Below are positions 1 through 8,792 of a stretch of 38,159 nt of DNA, piece after piece; positions within the stretch are counted from its first letter, which is position 1; each line of letters begins with the position of its first letter. The stretch comes from Bacteroidota bacterium (lineage in GTDB: Bacteria > Bacteroidota > Bacteroidia > Chitinophagales > Chitinophagaceae). The stretch spans positions 1 to 38,159 of the forward strand of contig JAEZAM010000071.1 of assembly GCA_023430465.1 (NCBI GenBank), given 5' to 3'. The notes below the pieces were generated by a model. That model saw only the letters and a list, made by a program, of their open reading frames with translations, ran no database searches and had not been told where the DNA came from. A program made the translations under genes and the position numbers.

Positions 1-56
1 GGCTGGGGGCTGGGGACTGGGGGCTGGGGACTGGATGGTTGGGGACTGGATGCCGG
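1..56. repeat. Degenerate heptanucleotide tandem repeat
   Basis: The first 56 bases are imperfect 7-bp units (GGCTGGG, GGCTGGG, GACTGGG, GGCTGGG, GACTGGA, then more degraded copies). The array is non-coding and lies beyond the 3' end of the SusC/SusD lipoprotein operon. It may continue outside the window. A related 7-bp repeat lies at the other end of the window (38055-38142). Confidence 0.8.
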
Positions 57-120
57 AAGATTTGGGGTCTGCAGGAAATCATAGTCGTCAATTAATCAAG
101 CCAATCATAGTCCCGACAGC

Positions 121-147
121 AAAAAACCCCGCCATGATAGCGGGGTT
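121..147 (-). terminator. Rho-independent terminator of the susC/susD operon
   Basis: An 8-bp perfect stem (AACCCCGC at 125-132 pairing with GCGGGGTT at 140-147) with a 7-nt loop is followed, on the minus strand, by a run of T (the A-tract at 121-126). It lies 20 nt after the stop codon of the last lipoprotein gene, where an intrinsic terminator for the operon would be expected. Confidence 0.85.
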
Positions 148-167
148 CGGGCAGGGATAAAATGAAC

Positions 168-809
168 TCACTGTTTTACAAATACGCGCGGACCGGTGCC
201 GTAGAGCGGGCTGCCGATGATGCGCCAGGTCGCCCCGGTATTTGTAAATGCGATGTCCGCAAATTCCAGGTCCCCTGCCGTATCATCATGCTGGAAAGGA
301 CCGATGAAATTATTCAACGAAGCTTCCACGAAATATCCTATTACGGCAGCATGGCCACCGGTGGCGCCACCTGGATTCTGCACCTTGTACAGACCGGGCG
401 CTACGCGGGTCACATAGGCATTCATACCCGTGAGTTCCCGGAGATAAGTGCCGCTATAGTCTACGGGATTATCCCGGTAACCGACCGCTACGATGCGGGT
501 GGCAGTGGTGGTAAAGATGCCGCTGGCACTCACCTGCTCATACCGAACAAAATACAATCCGGGTTGTGCCGTGCTCACATCATTTTCCGAAGGCTGCACT
601 GTCACTGTACTTCCATCTTCACCCGTGTACGTCGCACCCTGGTCCGTATAGGTACCGCCAACGGGTACGCTTGCGAAATTGCCGCCGATCAGTTCCAGCG
701 TAGGAACTTTCAGAACGCGTGATACGTCCTTTGTCGTTTCTTTCTTGCAGCTACCCAGTGATAATAAAACTGATCCTGCAATAGCAACGATAAGTCTGGT
801 ATTTATCAT
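168..809 (-). CDS. SusD-associated Ig-like lipoprotein (DUF5011/DUF5012-like)
   Basis: A 213-aa predicted lipoprotein. A signal peptide with a lipobox ends at Cys21 (LGSC, followed by KK). Residues about 34-110 resemble the Ig-like DUF5011-type fold (LELIGGNFASVPVGG, then TDQGATYTGEDG). The C-terminal half is rich in Gly and Thr with aromatic residues and has no recognisable catalytic motif. It is the last gene of a three-gene unit, 19 nt after susD. Such small lipoproteins often follow SusC/SusD pairs and are thought to be surface-exposed glycan- or ligand-binding accessories. No substrate can be inferred from the sequence. The family assignment is from pattern recall; the lipoprotein nature is clear. 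Confidence 0.75.
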   Translation of the reverse strand: MINTRLIVAIAGSVLLSLGSCKKETTKDVSRVLKVPTLELIGGNFASVPVGGTYTDQGATYTGEDGSTVTVQPSENDVSTAQPGLYFVRYEQVSASGIFTTTATRIVAVGYRDNPVDYSGTYLRELTGMNAYVTRVAPGLYKVQNPGGATGGHAAVIGYFVEASLNNFIGPFQHDDTAGDLEFADIAFTNTGATWRIIGSPLYGTGPRVFVKQ

Positions 810-828
810 GATAATTTTCTTTAAGGGT

Positions 829-2307
829 TTAATTCTGACCAGTTGTGTTTACATCCCACCAAACTTTATCCGTCACTGTTTTCTGTGGTGGTGTGTTGGG
901 GTTTCTGGTGACTTCCGTGTCCGGATAAAGAATGCGGACAGGGAAGAAATCACCAATGTTGGAGGTTTCAGAGATGGTGAAAATATCCGGGTAGCCGGTT
1001 CGTCTCCACTCTGTCCAACCCTCCAGGTTTTGTGTACCATTCAGGCTGACCCACTTCTGGGTAATGATGGCATCGATCTTTTGTTCAAGTGTGCCTGCCG
1101 CGGGGTATGTGACGGCGGCCTGGTTGATATAGCTCGTAGCCTGACCGGCAGAGAGACCCCAGTAACTGAACGAAGCGCGGATGCCGTCTTCGTAAAGCTC
1201 AGCCGCATTGCCACCACTCCAGCCACGGGCGGCCGCTTCTGCCTGCAGGAAATAACTTTCTGCGGCACTCATCAGGATCACGGGTGCATCCGCTCCTCCA
1301 TCGGGACCGCCAACGGCAGGGCCAGGCTTTGAATAGCTCTTGTCATTCTGCGAACCTGGCAGATTAGCCCCGTTGCCCTGCACGATCCCCACATGATTAC
1401 CTGTGTTGGGCGCGGCAGTTGCCACCTGGTAAAATACATCGATGCGCGGGTCGTTTGTTTCTCCCAGGAACTCTATGGAAGTATTGCTGGCGATAAGATT
1501 GGCTGATGTCAGGGCCTGGTAGGTCATGTACAGCGGATGCTGGTTGAAGGTAGTTGTAGTGAACTCCATATCCGCATCTTCACCGGTTCCGAGAAACTCA
1601 GCACCTGCAGTGGTCATGGCCTGGATGCCGGCCTGAGCAACCTGTGGCCGAACGTATGATTGACGGAGGTAGATGCGAAGCTTGAGTGTATTGATAAATT
1701 TTCGCCACATGCTCATATCACCTTGATAATAGAGATCATCCTGACCCGGGTGATCAGAAGAGTTTTCATCAATGAGCGCCAGGGCTTCATCAGCCAGTAC
1801 GATCAGTTGGTTATATACTTCTTCCTGTGAATCATAGGACGGAGTGGTGTTGGCGGGGTTGAGCGCCTCGCTCAGTGGTATGTCACCATGCAGGTCGGTA
1901 AGATATTGATAGATGTATGCCTGCATCGCCTTCGCGATGGCCACATAATTCGGCCGGTTGGTGGCCGTTCCTTCTTCTATGATATACTTGAAATCCTGTA
2001 ATGGTCCCGCGTAGAGTGAACCCCAGGGAACATTGTAATCTGTGCTAACCACAACATACTGATCGATTGCTTTATACTGACTCGCTGTAGGTCCCTGCGT
2101 CCAGTACTGTCCCCACAGCCCACCAAGTATCTGGTATCGGTTCGCCATATTGTACGCGGTATATCCGAGCGCGGATGGAAGCACCAGATCAATGGAGGCC
2201 TGTGTTGAATTATTGGGGTCTGTGTTTATATCCAATGCCTTCTTGCAGGATACGCCGGCCACCATGGTGGCAACTATCAGTGCAAGCTTATAGATTCTGT
2301 TTAACAT
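829..2307 (-). CDS. SusD/RagB-like nutrient-binding outer-membrane lipoprotein
   Basis: A 492-aa SusD-like protein of the SusD-like_2 type. The N-terminal signal peptide has a lipobox with Cys21 (GVSC, then KK), followed by the typical 'LDINTDPNN' segment and a helix-rich TPR-like body (GYTAYNMANRY, LWGQYWTQGP). The C-terminal end holds the usual 'W.EWRRTGYP' motif. SusD proteins sit on the outer leaflet of the outer membrane as a lid over the SusC channel and deliver ligand to it. The gene starts 21 nt after susC and is followed by the Ig-like lipoprotein, so the three are probably one transcript. No glycoside hydrolase or peptidase lies nearby in the window, so the substrate remains open. 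Confidence 0.93.
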   Translation of the reverse strand: MLNRIYKLALIVATMVAGVSCKKALDINTDPNNSTQASIDLVLPSALGYTAYNMANRYQILGGLWGQYWTQGPTASQYKAIDQYVVVSTDYNVPWGSLYAGPLQDFKYIIEEGTATNRPNYVAIAKAMQAYIYQYLTDLHGDIPLSEALNPANTTPSYDSQEEVYNQLIVLADEALALIDENSSDHPGQDDLYYQGDMSMWRKFINTLKLRIYLRQSYVRPQVAQAGIQAMTTAGAEFLGTGEDADMEFTTTTFNQHPLYMTYQALTSANLIASNTSIEFLGETNDPRIDVFYQVATAAPNTGNHVGIVQGNGANLPGSQNDKSYSKPGPAVGGPDGGADAPVILMSAAESYFLQAEAAARGWSGGNAAELYEDGIRASFSYWGLSAGQATSYINQAAVTYPAAGTLEQKIDAIITQKWVSLNGTQNLEGWTEWRRTGYPDIFTISETSNIGDFFPVRILYPDTEVTRNPNTPPQKTVTDKVWWDVNTTGQN

Positions 2308-2328
2308 GATTCGCTGCTTTAATTGTTG

Positions 2329-5300
2329 TTAAAATACGATCCTGATATTCGCGCCGTAATTTCTCACAGATGGAATGCTGCCATATTCATAACCCTGTGC
2401 ATTGCCTGTACCAAATGAACTTGCCTCAGGATCAGAATAGGTATTCTCCTTCGCAGTCTTCAGCCACAGGTTCCGTCCTACAAGACCTACCTGGATACCA
2501 TTGATGAATTTCACATTCGACAACCATCTTTGCGGCAGACGATAGGACAATGATGCTTCACGCAGTTTGATAAAGCTGGCATCAACCAGGTTTTCCATGG
2601 CATTGTTTGATACGAAATTTGTCCAGTAGTCCTGAGCGTCGTTCACCGGGATCGTGTTTGGTATGTACTTGCCGGAACCCGGATCAAATACAGAACTGTT
2701 GGGTATCACGAATGCTTCGCGATCATTGTACAATGTCTTGGGATCTGTACCGATAAACGTCTGGAGTGACTTCGTCCGTGAGAAGAAGAGCCCGCCTTTG
2801 CGGCCATCAAAAAGCACAGTCAGCGTAAATCCTTTATAGCTGAAAGAATTGAACAAGCTGGCGATGTAGTCGGGGAAATAAGTTCCATATGTTCTTGCTG
2901 CAGATTCGGTAAGCGGGAAGCCAGTGGTTGCGCTAACCACTACCCTTCCCAGTGAATCACGAAGGAAACCACTGCCAAAGAATTGTCCGTAAGGTTTGCC
3001 CACCTCTGCTACTACGGCACCACCACCGAAACCACCGGGGATTGTTATACTGGTTGTTCCATCGGCGATGCGGTCAACATTGCTTTTGTTCTTGGAGAAA
3101 GTAAAGGTTGTTTCCCAGGTGAAATCCTTTGTGCGAACAGGTATGCCTCTAAGAAGTATCTCGATACCCTTGTTTGATACCTGGCCGATGTTCGTCACGC
3201 GATTGGTATATCCTACACTGGAAGCAATCGGGAGGGTGATGATCTGGTCGGTAGTTTTATTATAATAATAGGTAAGGTCGATGCCGATACGGCTTTGCAG
3301 GAAGGACGCCTCGATACCACCTTCATAGGATGTAGTGAACTCAGGCGTCAGGTTTGGATTGCCGATCGTTGCACCCACCGTAAAGCCGGGGATTCCGTTG
3401 AAGGGAAACGTCAACTGGGAATTGTTATACCCGTCTGCAACAATACCTGGTACGAAGTTCGACTGCAGCAGGTATGGGTTTGCATCATTACCCACCTTGG
3501 CGGCACTGGCGCGTATTTTACCATAGCTCAACCATTCGGGCATCTGAAATGCATCGGAGAAGACAAACGAGGCGTTCACACTTGGATAGAAGAAACTGTT
3601 GTTATTTTTCGGCAATGTAGATGACCAGTCGTTACGGCCGGTTATTCCAATAAACAACCAGTTCTTATAGGACAGGTTCACATCTGCATAAACTCCAAAC
3701 AGCCGGCGCTTCTGATAAAGATTTGCAACAACGGGCGGTCCGCTGGTATTGCCAAGATTGTACAGGCCGGGTATCACAAGGTCATTGATCTGTGACAACT
3801 GGTTGCCATTGTTCCGTTGACGGAAATTGTGACCAACCAATGCACGTAGACCAAAGTTCTGATCAAGCTGGAATTTCATGGAAGCGGTAAGATCACTGGT
3901 AAGCTCACGAATATCGATTGCCTGCTCTGAATAAGAACCGGGAAAAGCATTGCCGACATTCTGGTTATCAGGATCGGATATTACCCGTTTTGAAATGATC
4001 TGTGTCCGTGCATCGGTTACAACATCGGTACCGATGCGATAAAGGATATCCAGCCATGGCGTTGGTTTATAGCCCAGTTCAATATTTCCCAGTATGCGGT
4101 CGACAACGCTCTTGTAAGAATCCTCCCCGAGGAAATACCAGGGATTGACCGTATAGGCGCCATAATAACCGGAAAGCGTATTAAACTTGTTGTTCCGATA
4201 ATCTTTCAGATCAAGCAGGGAGATGTCGCGTGGCGTCTGCAGCACCTGGTCGTAAGGTGATGGACCCTGGCCCTGGATGCTGAGATCACCCACACCACGG
4301 ATATAGTTCATCGTGGCGCTGCTGGTAAACTTGGGTGAAAGTTCTGCGGTACCGGTGAAACGCAGGGATGTGCGTTTGTATTCGGTGCCGGGCATGATGC
4401 CTTTTTGTATCAATTGATTCGCGGACAGGTAATAGCTGTTGCGATCATTGTTTTGAGAAAACGAAATGCCATTGTTATAGACCTGTCCGATATCGAAGAA
4501 TTCTTTTACATTATTCTTCAGTGCAACATAGGGTTTCACCTGTTGCTCGCCGTCAACTACCTGGCCCCAGGGGCGGAGCGAACCATCAAATTTTGGTCCC
4601 CAGCTAAAGTTTTCCCGGAGGTCTGTTTCCTTATGACCACCCTGTCCGTATTCATTCTGATATTCGGGAATACGCAGGATGGACTCCAGTGCAAATGAAC
4701 TTGTCAATGTCACCTCAGATTTTTTTGAACCAAGACGTTTACCGCTTTTTGTAGTGATGATCAATGCGCCGTTTGCCGCCCGGCTGCCATAAAGTGCAGC
4801 AGCAGCGGGACCTTTCAAGACGGTGACTGACTCCACATCTTCCGGGTTGATATCATTCCCGCGGTTACCGGCATCAACCTGGTTATTGAGGTTATCACCC
4901 GGGTCGATCTGTGAGTTGTCGATTGGGATACCATCGACAACAATCAGAGCCTGGTTATTGCCAAGCAGGGAGGTACCACCACGAAACACGATGCGGGTTG
5001 AGCTGCCGACACCACCGGAACTGTTGGTAATGTTGACGCCGGCGACCTTACCCTGAAGGGAATTCAATACGGAGCGATCCCGGCCGCGGGTGAGTTCTTC
5101 ATTGCGGATAGTGGGCGCAGAATAGCCGAGCGTGCGGGCTTCGCGGCGGATACCGGCCGCAGTTACAATCACTTCATTGAGCTCGCGCTGGCGGACTGTC
5201 AGTGTGATCGCGATATTATCATCGGTGCCAACGGGCACCTCCTGGTTATCATAGCCAACTGATGAAAGCACCAGTACGCTGCCGGAGGCGGCTGAGATGG

Positions 5301-5475
5301 TGAAAGAACCGTCTGCGGCGGATTGGGTACTGCTGCGCTGGCCTTTCACGCTGATATTTACCCCTTGCAGAGGTACACCTGCGCCATCAGTGACCCGGCC
5401 CCTTATTGTACGTTGCGCCCACACCGAAACGGCGAGTACAAGTACAGCAGTCAATAAGCAAATTAATTTTTTCAT
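2329..5475 (-). CDS. SusC/RagA family TonB-linked outer-membrane transporter
   Basis: A 1048-aa SusC-like TonB-dependent transporter. The signal peptide starts MKKLICLLTAVLVLAVSVWAQ at 5475; an in-frame ATG 51 nt upstream adds a polar, non-signal extension, so I chose the downstream start. After the signal comes the carboxypeptidase-like regulatory domain (IRGRVTDGAGVPLQGVNI), then the plug domain (LNSLQGKVAGVNI, LIVVDGIPIDNS, VTVLKGPAAAALYGSRAANG), then the 22-strand barrel, ending in the aromatic outer-membrane signature (IRIVF). It imports a ligand across the outer membrane using TonB/ExbBD energy together with the adjacent SusD. The promoter should lie in 5476-5697, but I found no convincing -7 box for this strand. 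Confidence 0.95.
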   Translation of the reverse strand: MKKLICLLTAVLVLAVSVWAQRTIRGRVTDGAGVPLQGVNISVKGQRSSTQSAADGSFTISAASGSVLVLSSVGYDNQEVPVGTDDNIAITLTVRQRELNEVIVTAAGIRREARTLGYSAPTIRNEELTRGRDRSVLNSLQGKVAGVNITNSSGGVGSSTRIVFRGGTSLLGNNQALIVVDGIPIDNSQIDPGDNLNNQVDAGNRGNDINPEDVESVTVLKGPAAAALYGSRAANGALIITTKSGKRLGSKKSEVTLTSSFALESILRIPEYQNEYGQGGHKETDLRENFSWGPKFDGSLRPWGQVVDGEQQVKPYVALKNNVKEFFDIGQVYNNGISFSQNNDRNSYYLSANQLIQKGIMPGTEYKRTSLRFTGTAELSPKFTSSATMNYIRGVGDLSIQGQGPSPYDQVLQTPRDISLLDLKDYRNNKFNTLSGYYGAYTVNPWYFLGEDSYKSVVDRILGNIELGYKPTPWLDILYRIGTDVVTDARTQIISKRVISDPDNQNVGNAFPGSYSEQAIDIRELTSDLTASMKFQLDQNFGLRALVGHNFRQRNNGNQLSQINDLVIPGLYNLGNTSGPPVVANLYQKRRLFGVYADVNLSYKNWLFIGITGRNDWSSTLPKNNNSFFYPSVNASFVFSDAFQMPEWLSYGKIRASAAKVGNDANPYLLQSNFVPGIVADGYNNSQLTFPFNGIPGFTVGATIGNPNLTPEFTTSYEGGIEASFLQSRIGIDLTYYYNKTTDQIITLPIASSVGYTNRVTNIGQVSNKGIEILLRGIPVRTKDFTWETTFTFSKNKSNVDRIADGTTSITIPGGFGGGAVVAEVGKPYGQFFGSGFLRDSLGRVVVSATTGFPLTESAARTYGTYFPDYIASLFNSFSYKGFTLTVLFDGRKGGLFFSRTKSLQTFIGTDPKTLYNDREAFVIPNSSVFDPGSGKYIPNTIPVNDAQDYWTNFVSNNAMENLVDASFIKLREASLSYRLPQRWLSNVKFINGIQVGLVGRNLWLKTAKENTYSDPEASSFGTGNAQGYEYGSIPSVRNYGANIRIVF

Positions 5476-5666
5476 ACCTGAGTTTTTGGAAATTTTGTGT
5501 GATTCTGACGGGGGATGACAGTTCAAATTCTGCTTTAGCTGTTTCAGTAGCGAGGGCTTGTTACCGAAGCGTTATAAAATGATCTTGAAACCGTATTACC
5601 GGAAATCGAAGGAAAACACGCCTCGCAGATTTGGCGAAGGAAAAGTTAAATGGAGGTCAAAGGGTT

Positions 5667-5674
5667 TATCTTTG
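5667..5674 (+). promoter_or_regulatory. Predicted -7 box of the RidA-kynU-kmo-pyrF operon
   Basis: TATCTTTG matches the Bacteroidota -7 consensus TAnnTTTG exactly. It ends 23 nt before the RidA start codon, giving a short leader of about 17 nt. A -33 TTG is not evident. The box lies inside a longer in-frame ORF extension, which supports the ATG at 5698 as the true start. Confidence 0.5.
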
Positions 5675-5697
5675 AAGCCAGGGAAAGAATATACATT

Positions 5698-6114
5698 ATG
5701 AGCGATATCATACACACTCAGCAGGCAGCCAAACCTCTTGGCGCCTATCCCCATGCAAGGCGGGCGGGCGGACTGCTCTTCCTTTCAGGAATAGGCCCCC
5801 GCGACCCACAGACCAACCAGGTGCCTGGGCTTGTACTGGGTGAAGACGGTACCATCATTTCACACGATATCAGGGAAGAATGTCATGCGGTGTTCCGGAA
5901 TGTGAAGGCCGTGCTCGAGGCAAGCGGGAGCAATTGGGAAAGCATCATCGATGTGACCGTATTCCTGACCAACATGAAAAAGGATTTCCCCGTTTACAAT
6001 GAAATTTATGCGGAATATTTTAGCCACGTGCAGGCCTGCCGCACAACGGTGGAAGTAAAAAGCCTCCCCACTCCGATTTCCATTGAACTGAAAGTTATTG
6101 CCACCATCAATTGA
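5698..6114 (+). CDS. RidA family deaminase, probably 2-aminomuconate deaminase
   Basis: A 138-aa RidA/YjgF/UK114-family protein. The conserved Arg (R115 in CRTTVEV) and Glu (E130 in ISIELKV) that bind the substrate carboxylate and activate water are present, as is the 'FLSGIGPRDP' strand. General RidA proteins hydrolyse reactive enamines/imines. In kynurenine clusters a divergent RidA acts as 2-aminomuconate deaminase, producing 4-oxalocrotonate and ammonia. The position 9 nt before kynU and the presence of a 2-aminomuconate-semialdehyde-type dehydrogenase in the same cluster make that the best assignment here. The start at 5698 is preferred over the in-frame ATG at 5650 because a -7 box lies between them. 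General housekeeping RidA is the alternative. Confidence 0.85.
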   Translation: MSDIIHTQQAAKPLGAYPHARRAGGLLFLSGIGPRDPQTNQVPGLVLGEDGTIISHDIREECHAVFRNVKAVLEASGSNWESIIDVTVFLTNMKKDFPVYNEIYAEYFSHVQACRTTVEVKSLPTPISIELKVIATIN

Positions 6115-6123
6115 TTATCACGC

Positions 6124-7395
6124 ATGACGTTTAATGACAGCAAAACCCTGGCAGAAGAACTGGATGCAGGGGATGAACTCAGATCATACCGCGACAGGTT
6201 CTTTATCCCGAAACATAAGGACGGCTCGGACAAGATATATTTCACAGGTAATTCATTGGGTCTGCAGCCCAAATCAGTCAGGGATCACATAGCCGTTGAA
6301 CTGGAAGACTGGGCAACACATGGTGTAGAAGGTCATTTTGATGGCAAAAATCCCTGGCTCTCCTATCATGAATTATTCCCTGAACGAATTGCACCGGTTG
6401 TGGGTGCACTGCCACACGAGGTTGTAGTGATGAATCAGCTCACGGTCAACCTACATTTGCTGATGGTCAGTTTCTACCGACCTACATCAGCCCGGTTCCG
6501 CATCATCTGCGAGGCTAAAGCCTTTCCCTCCGACCAGTACGCACTGGAAAGCCAGGTCCGTTTTCACGGATATGACCCGGCCGAAGCCATTATAGAAGTA
6601 ACCCCACGTGAGGGTGAATATCATTTGCGCCAGGAGGACATCGAAGAGATGATACATCAGTATCGCGACAGTGTAAGTCTTGTGTTATTTGGCGGAGTCA
6701 ACTACTATACCGGGCAGTTGTTTGATATGGACGCTATCACGAAGGCTGCACATGCTGCTGGTGCTATTGCGGGATTTGATCTTGCGCATGCAGCGGGAAA
6801 CGTCGAGTTGAAATTGCACGAGTGGGACGTTGATTTCGCCTGCTGGTGCTCCTATAAATATTTGAATTCGGGCCCCGGCGGCGTGGCAGGAATATTCATC
6901 CATGAAAAACATGCTCGCAACAAGAATATCCCTCGGTTTGCGGGTTGGTGGGGACATGACAAAGGCAGCCGGTTCCGAATGGAAAAAGGATTCGATGCGA
7001 TCGATAGCGCAGAAGGCTGGCAATTGAGTAATGCTCCTGTCATCAGTATGGCTGTGCATAAAGCCTCCCTTGATATTTTCCAGGAAGCGGGAATGGACAA
7101 ACTGCATGCAAAACGAACCAGGCTATCTGCATACCTCCACTATCTGCTCTCCACACTGAATACGGACCAGCTACAAATCATTACGCCATTGGAACCTGCA
7201 TCGCATGGTTGCCAGGTATCTATGCTGGTAAGACCAGATGGAAAAGAGTGTTTCCGTAAACTGACAGAGGCAGGCGTTGTTGCAGATTGGCGCGAGCCCG
7301 ATGTAATCCGGATCGCTCCGGTACCACTCTATAACAGCTACATGGATGTTTGGAAATTTGTCAGCATCCTCCGGACGATTTTGAAAACGAACTAA
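6124..7395 (+). CDS. kynU: Kynureninase
   Basis: A 423-aa PLP-dependent kynureninase (EC 3.7.1.3), the usual family length. It cleaves 3-hydroxykynurenine (or kynurenine) to 3-hydroxyanthranilate (or anthranilate) and alanine. Visible signatures are the N-terminal 'FTGNSLGLQPK', the PLP-binding 'GFDLAHAAGN' (D219, H222) and the Schiff-base lysine K245 in 'WCSYKYLNSGPGG'. The 'RFAGWWGHD' segment and C-terminal 'WREPDVIRIAPVPLYNS' are typical of the family. It starts 9 nt after the RidA gene and stops 14 nt before kmo, within one transcription unit. No truncation or missing residue was seen. Confidence 0.96.
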   Translation: MTFNDSKTLAEELDAGDELRSYRDRFFIPKHKDGSDKIYFTGNSLGLQPKSVRDHIAVELEDWATHGVEGHFDGKNPWLSYHELFPERIAPVVGALPHEVVVMNQLTVNLHLLMVSFYRPTSARFRIICEAKAFPSDQYALESQVRFHGYDPAEAIIEVTPREGEYHLRQEDIEEMIHQYRDSVSLVLFGGVNYYTGQLFDMDAITKAAHAAGAIAGFDLAHAAGNVELKLHEWDVDFACWCSYKYLNSGPGGVAGIFIHEKHARNKNIPRFAGWWGHDKGSRFRMEKGFDAIDSAEGWQLSNAPVISMAVHKASLDIFQEAGMDKLHAKRTRLSAYLHYLLSTLNTDQLQIITPLEPASHGCQVSMLVRPDGKECFRKLTEAGVVADWREPDVIRIAPVPLYNSYMDVWKFVSILRTILKTN

Positions 7396-7409
7396 TCTCT
7401 AACTTAATT

Positions 7410-8561
7410 ATGCCAACAAAAAAAAGCATAACGATCATTGGAGCAGGACTTGTGGGATCGCTCCTGGGTATCTTTTTGGTAAAGAAAGGATATCTCGTGA
7501 CCATTTATGAGCGGCGCAGCGATATGCGTAAATCGGGTACTACCGCCGGCAGATCGATTAACCTTGCATTGAGTGATCGTGGCTTGCTTGCCTTGCAGCA
7601 AACCGGCATCAGCGAGGATATCCTGCAAATCGCGATCCCCATGCATGGCAGGCAGATTCATCATCCCGATGGCAGCGGCGCCTTCCAGCCATATGGCCGT
7701 GAAGGGCAGTACATCAATTCGGTATCAAGGGGTGAATTGAATAAACAGTTGATGACGATCGCTGAAAATGAAGGTGTACAGATATTCTTCGAACGGCGGT
7801 GTGAAGAGATCGACTGGCAAACCAAAACGATCTTGTTTTCAATAGACAGTACACCGGCAACGGAGGAGGTCAACTTTGACCTGCTCTTCGCTGCCGATGG
7901 TGCATTCTCCGCCGGCCGGCTTCAACACCAACTGCATCATTCGCAGTGCAACTATCAACAATTCTACATCGACTGCGGGTATAAAGAGCTGACAATACCT
8001 GCGGGTACGGACGCAGCAGGCAATGCTGTATTTGCTCTTGAGCCAAACGCTTTGCACATCTGGCCGAGAAAGGACTATATGCTGATCGCGCTGCCGAATC
8101 CTGATAAGACATTTACCTGCACCTTGTTCTTCCCTATGAAAGGCGAACTGTCCTTCGAAGGGTTGGACACCAAACCGAAAGTGGAAGAATTTTTCCGACA
8201 GAATTTCCCTGACCTGCAGCCACATATTGCGTCTTTCACCGATGATTTTTTTCAGAACCCGGTGTCAACGCTTGTCACGGTGAAATGTGACCCCTGGATA
8301 CGCAGGGATCATTTCGCCCTTATCGGCGATGCCGCCCATGCCATCGTTCCTTTCTTTGGACAGGGCATGAATTGCGGCTTCGAAGATTGCCGGATCCTCA
8401 GTGAGCTCATCGATCTGCATAAGGGCGACTGGCCGGCAATACTGCAAGCTTACCAGGAGCTCAGGAAACCAGACGCGGATGCCATTGCTGATCTCGCGAT
8501 CCTTAATTTCACTGAAATGCGGGAAAGAACTGCGGATCCGAAATTCCTGTTGCAGAAATAA
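7410..8561 (+). CDS. kmo: Kynurenine 3-monooxygenase, truncated by an in-frame stop
   Basis: FAD-dependent aromatic hydroxylase (EC 1.14.13.9) converting L-kynurenine to 3-hydroxykynurenine with NADPH and O2. Seen: the Rossmann GAGLVG motif (11-16), R81 and Y95, which I equate with the substrate-carboxylate ligands R84 and Y98 of the Pseudomonas enzyme, the 'LIGDAAHAIVPFFGQGMNCG' FAD motif, and N366 (Pseudomonas N369). The frame ends at codon 384 (TAA, 8559-8561) after FLLQK, where the family continues KKIE. The same frame continues for 76 sense codons to TGA at 8790-8792, which would give a 460-aa protein, the normal bacterial KMO length. I chose ATG 7410 because it directly precedes the FAD motif; the upstream ATG at 7350 lies inside kynU. 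As read, the product is 383 aa and lacks its C-terminal domain. Confidence 0.93.
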   Translation: MPTKKSITIIGAGLVGSLLGIFLVKKGYLVTIYERRSDMRKSGTTAGRSINLALSDRGLLALQQTGISEDILQIAIPMHGRQIHHPDGSGAFQPYGREGQYINSVSRGELNKQLMTIAENEGVQIFFERRCEEIDWQTKTILFSIDSTPATEEVNFDLLFAADGAFSAGRLQHQLHHSQCNYQQFYIDCGYKELTIPAGTDAAGNAVFALEPNALHIWPRKDYMLIALPNPDKTFTCTLFFPMKGELSFEGLDTKPKVEEFFRQNFPDLQPHIASFTDDFFQNPVSTLVTVKCDPWIRRDHFALIGDAAHAIVPFFGQGMNCGFEDCRILSELIDLHKGDWPAILQAYQELRKPDADAIADLAILNFTEMRERTADPKFLLQK

Positions 8562-8792
8562 ATCGAAGGCATTCTTCATGAGAAATACCCCAACGAATGG
8601 ATTCCTGCCTATACGATGGTAACATTCAGTCCGCATACGAGATATTCCACCGCACTTCAGAAAGGACAACTCCAGGAGCATATCATGCAGGAATTCATGC
8701 AGCTTTCTGATATCAATGAGCGATGGAATGACAATTCTTTGCACGAACAGATCATCAACAAAATTAAAACAGCACAATCGCCAGCAATATGA
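8562..8792 (+). pseudogene. kmo: In-frame C-terminal remainder of kmo after the TAA
   Basis: In the kmo frame after the stop codon, 76 codons encode a recognisable KMO C-terminus (IEGILHEKYPNEWIPAYTMV, then TFSPHTRYSTALQKG) and end at TGA 8790-8792. Tyr at virtual codon 401 (TAT, 8610-8612) aligns by constant offset with Pseudomonas KMO Tyr404, a substrate-pocket residue. The TGA overlaps the pyrF ATG as ATGA, the normal arrangement of coupled genes, which implies that the full-length frame was the ancestral gene. A single A-to-T change (AAA to TAA) explains the break. It could be a real nonsense mutation, a sequencing or assembly error, or, less likely, readthrough. Confidence 0.85.

Noticed and set aside
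162..722. A 186-codon plus-strand ORF opposite the Ig-like lipoprotein
   Set aside because: The minus-strand frame has a signal peptide, lipobox, family pattern and a terminator; the plus frame has no family similarity. The same applies to many other antisense ORFs in the window.
5476..5697. Promoter or small RNA upstream of susC
   Set aside because: No exact TAnnTTTG on the minus strand and no clear hairpin; only the plus-strand box for the RidA gene could be supported.
8559..8561. Programmed readthrough or selenocysteine-like recoding in kmo
   Set aside because: The stop is TAA, not TGA, with no visible recoding structure; a point mutation or sequence error is simpler.
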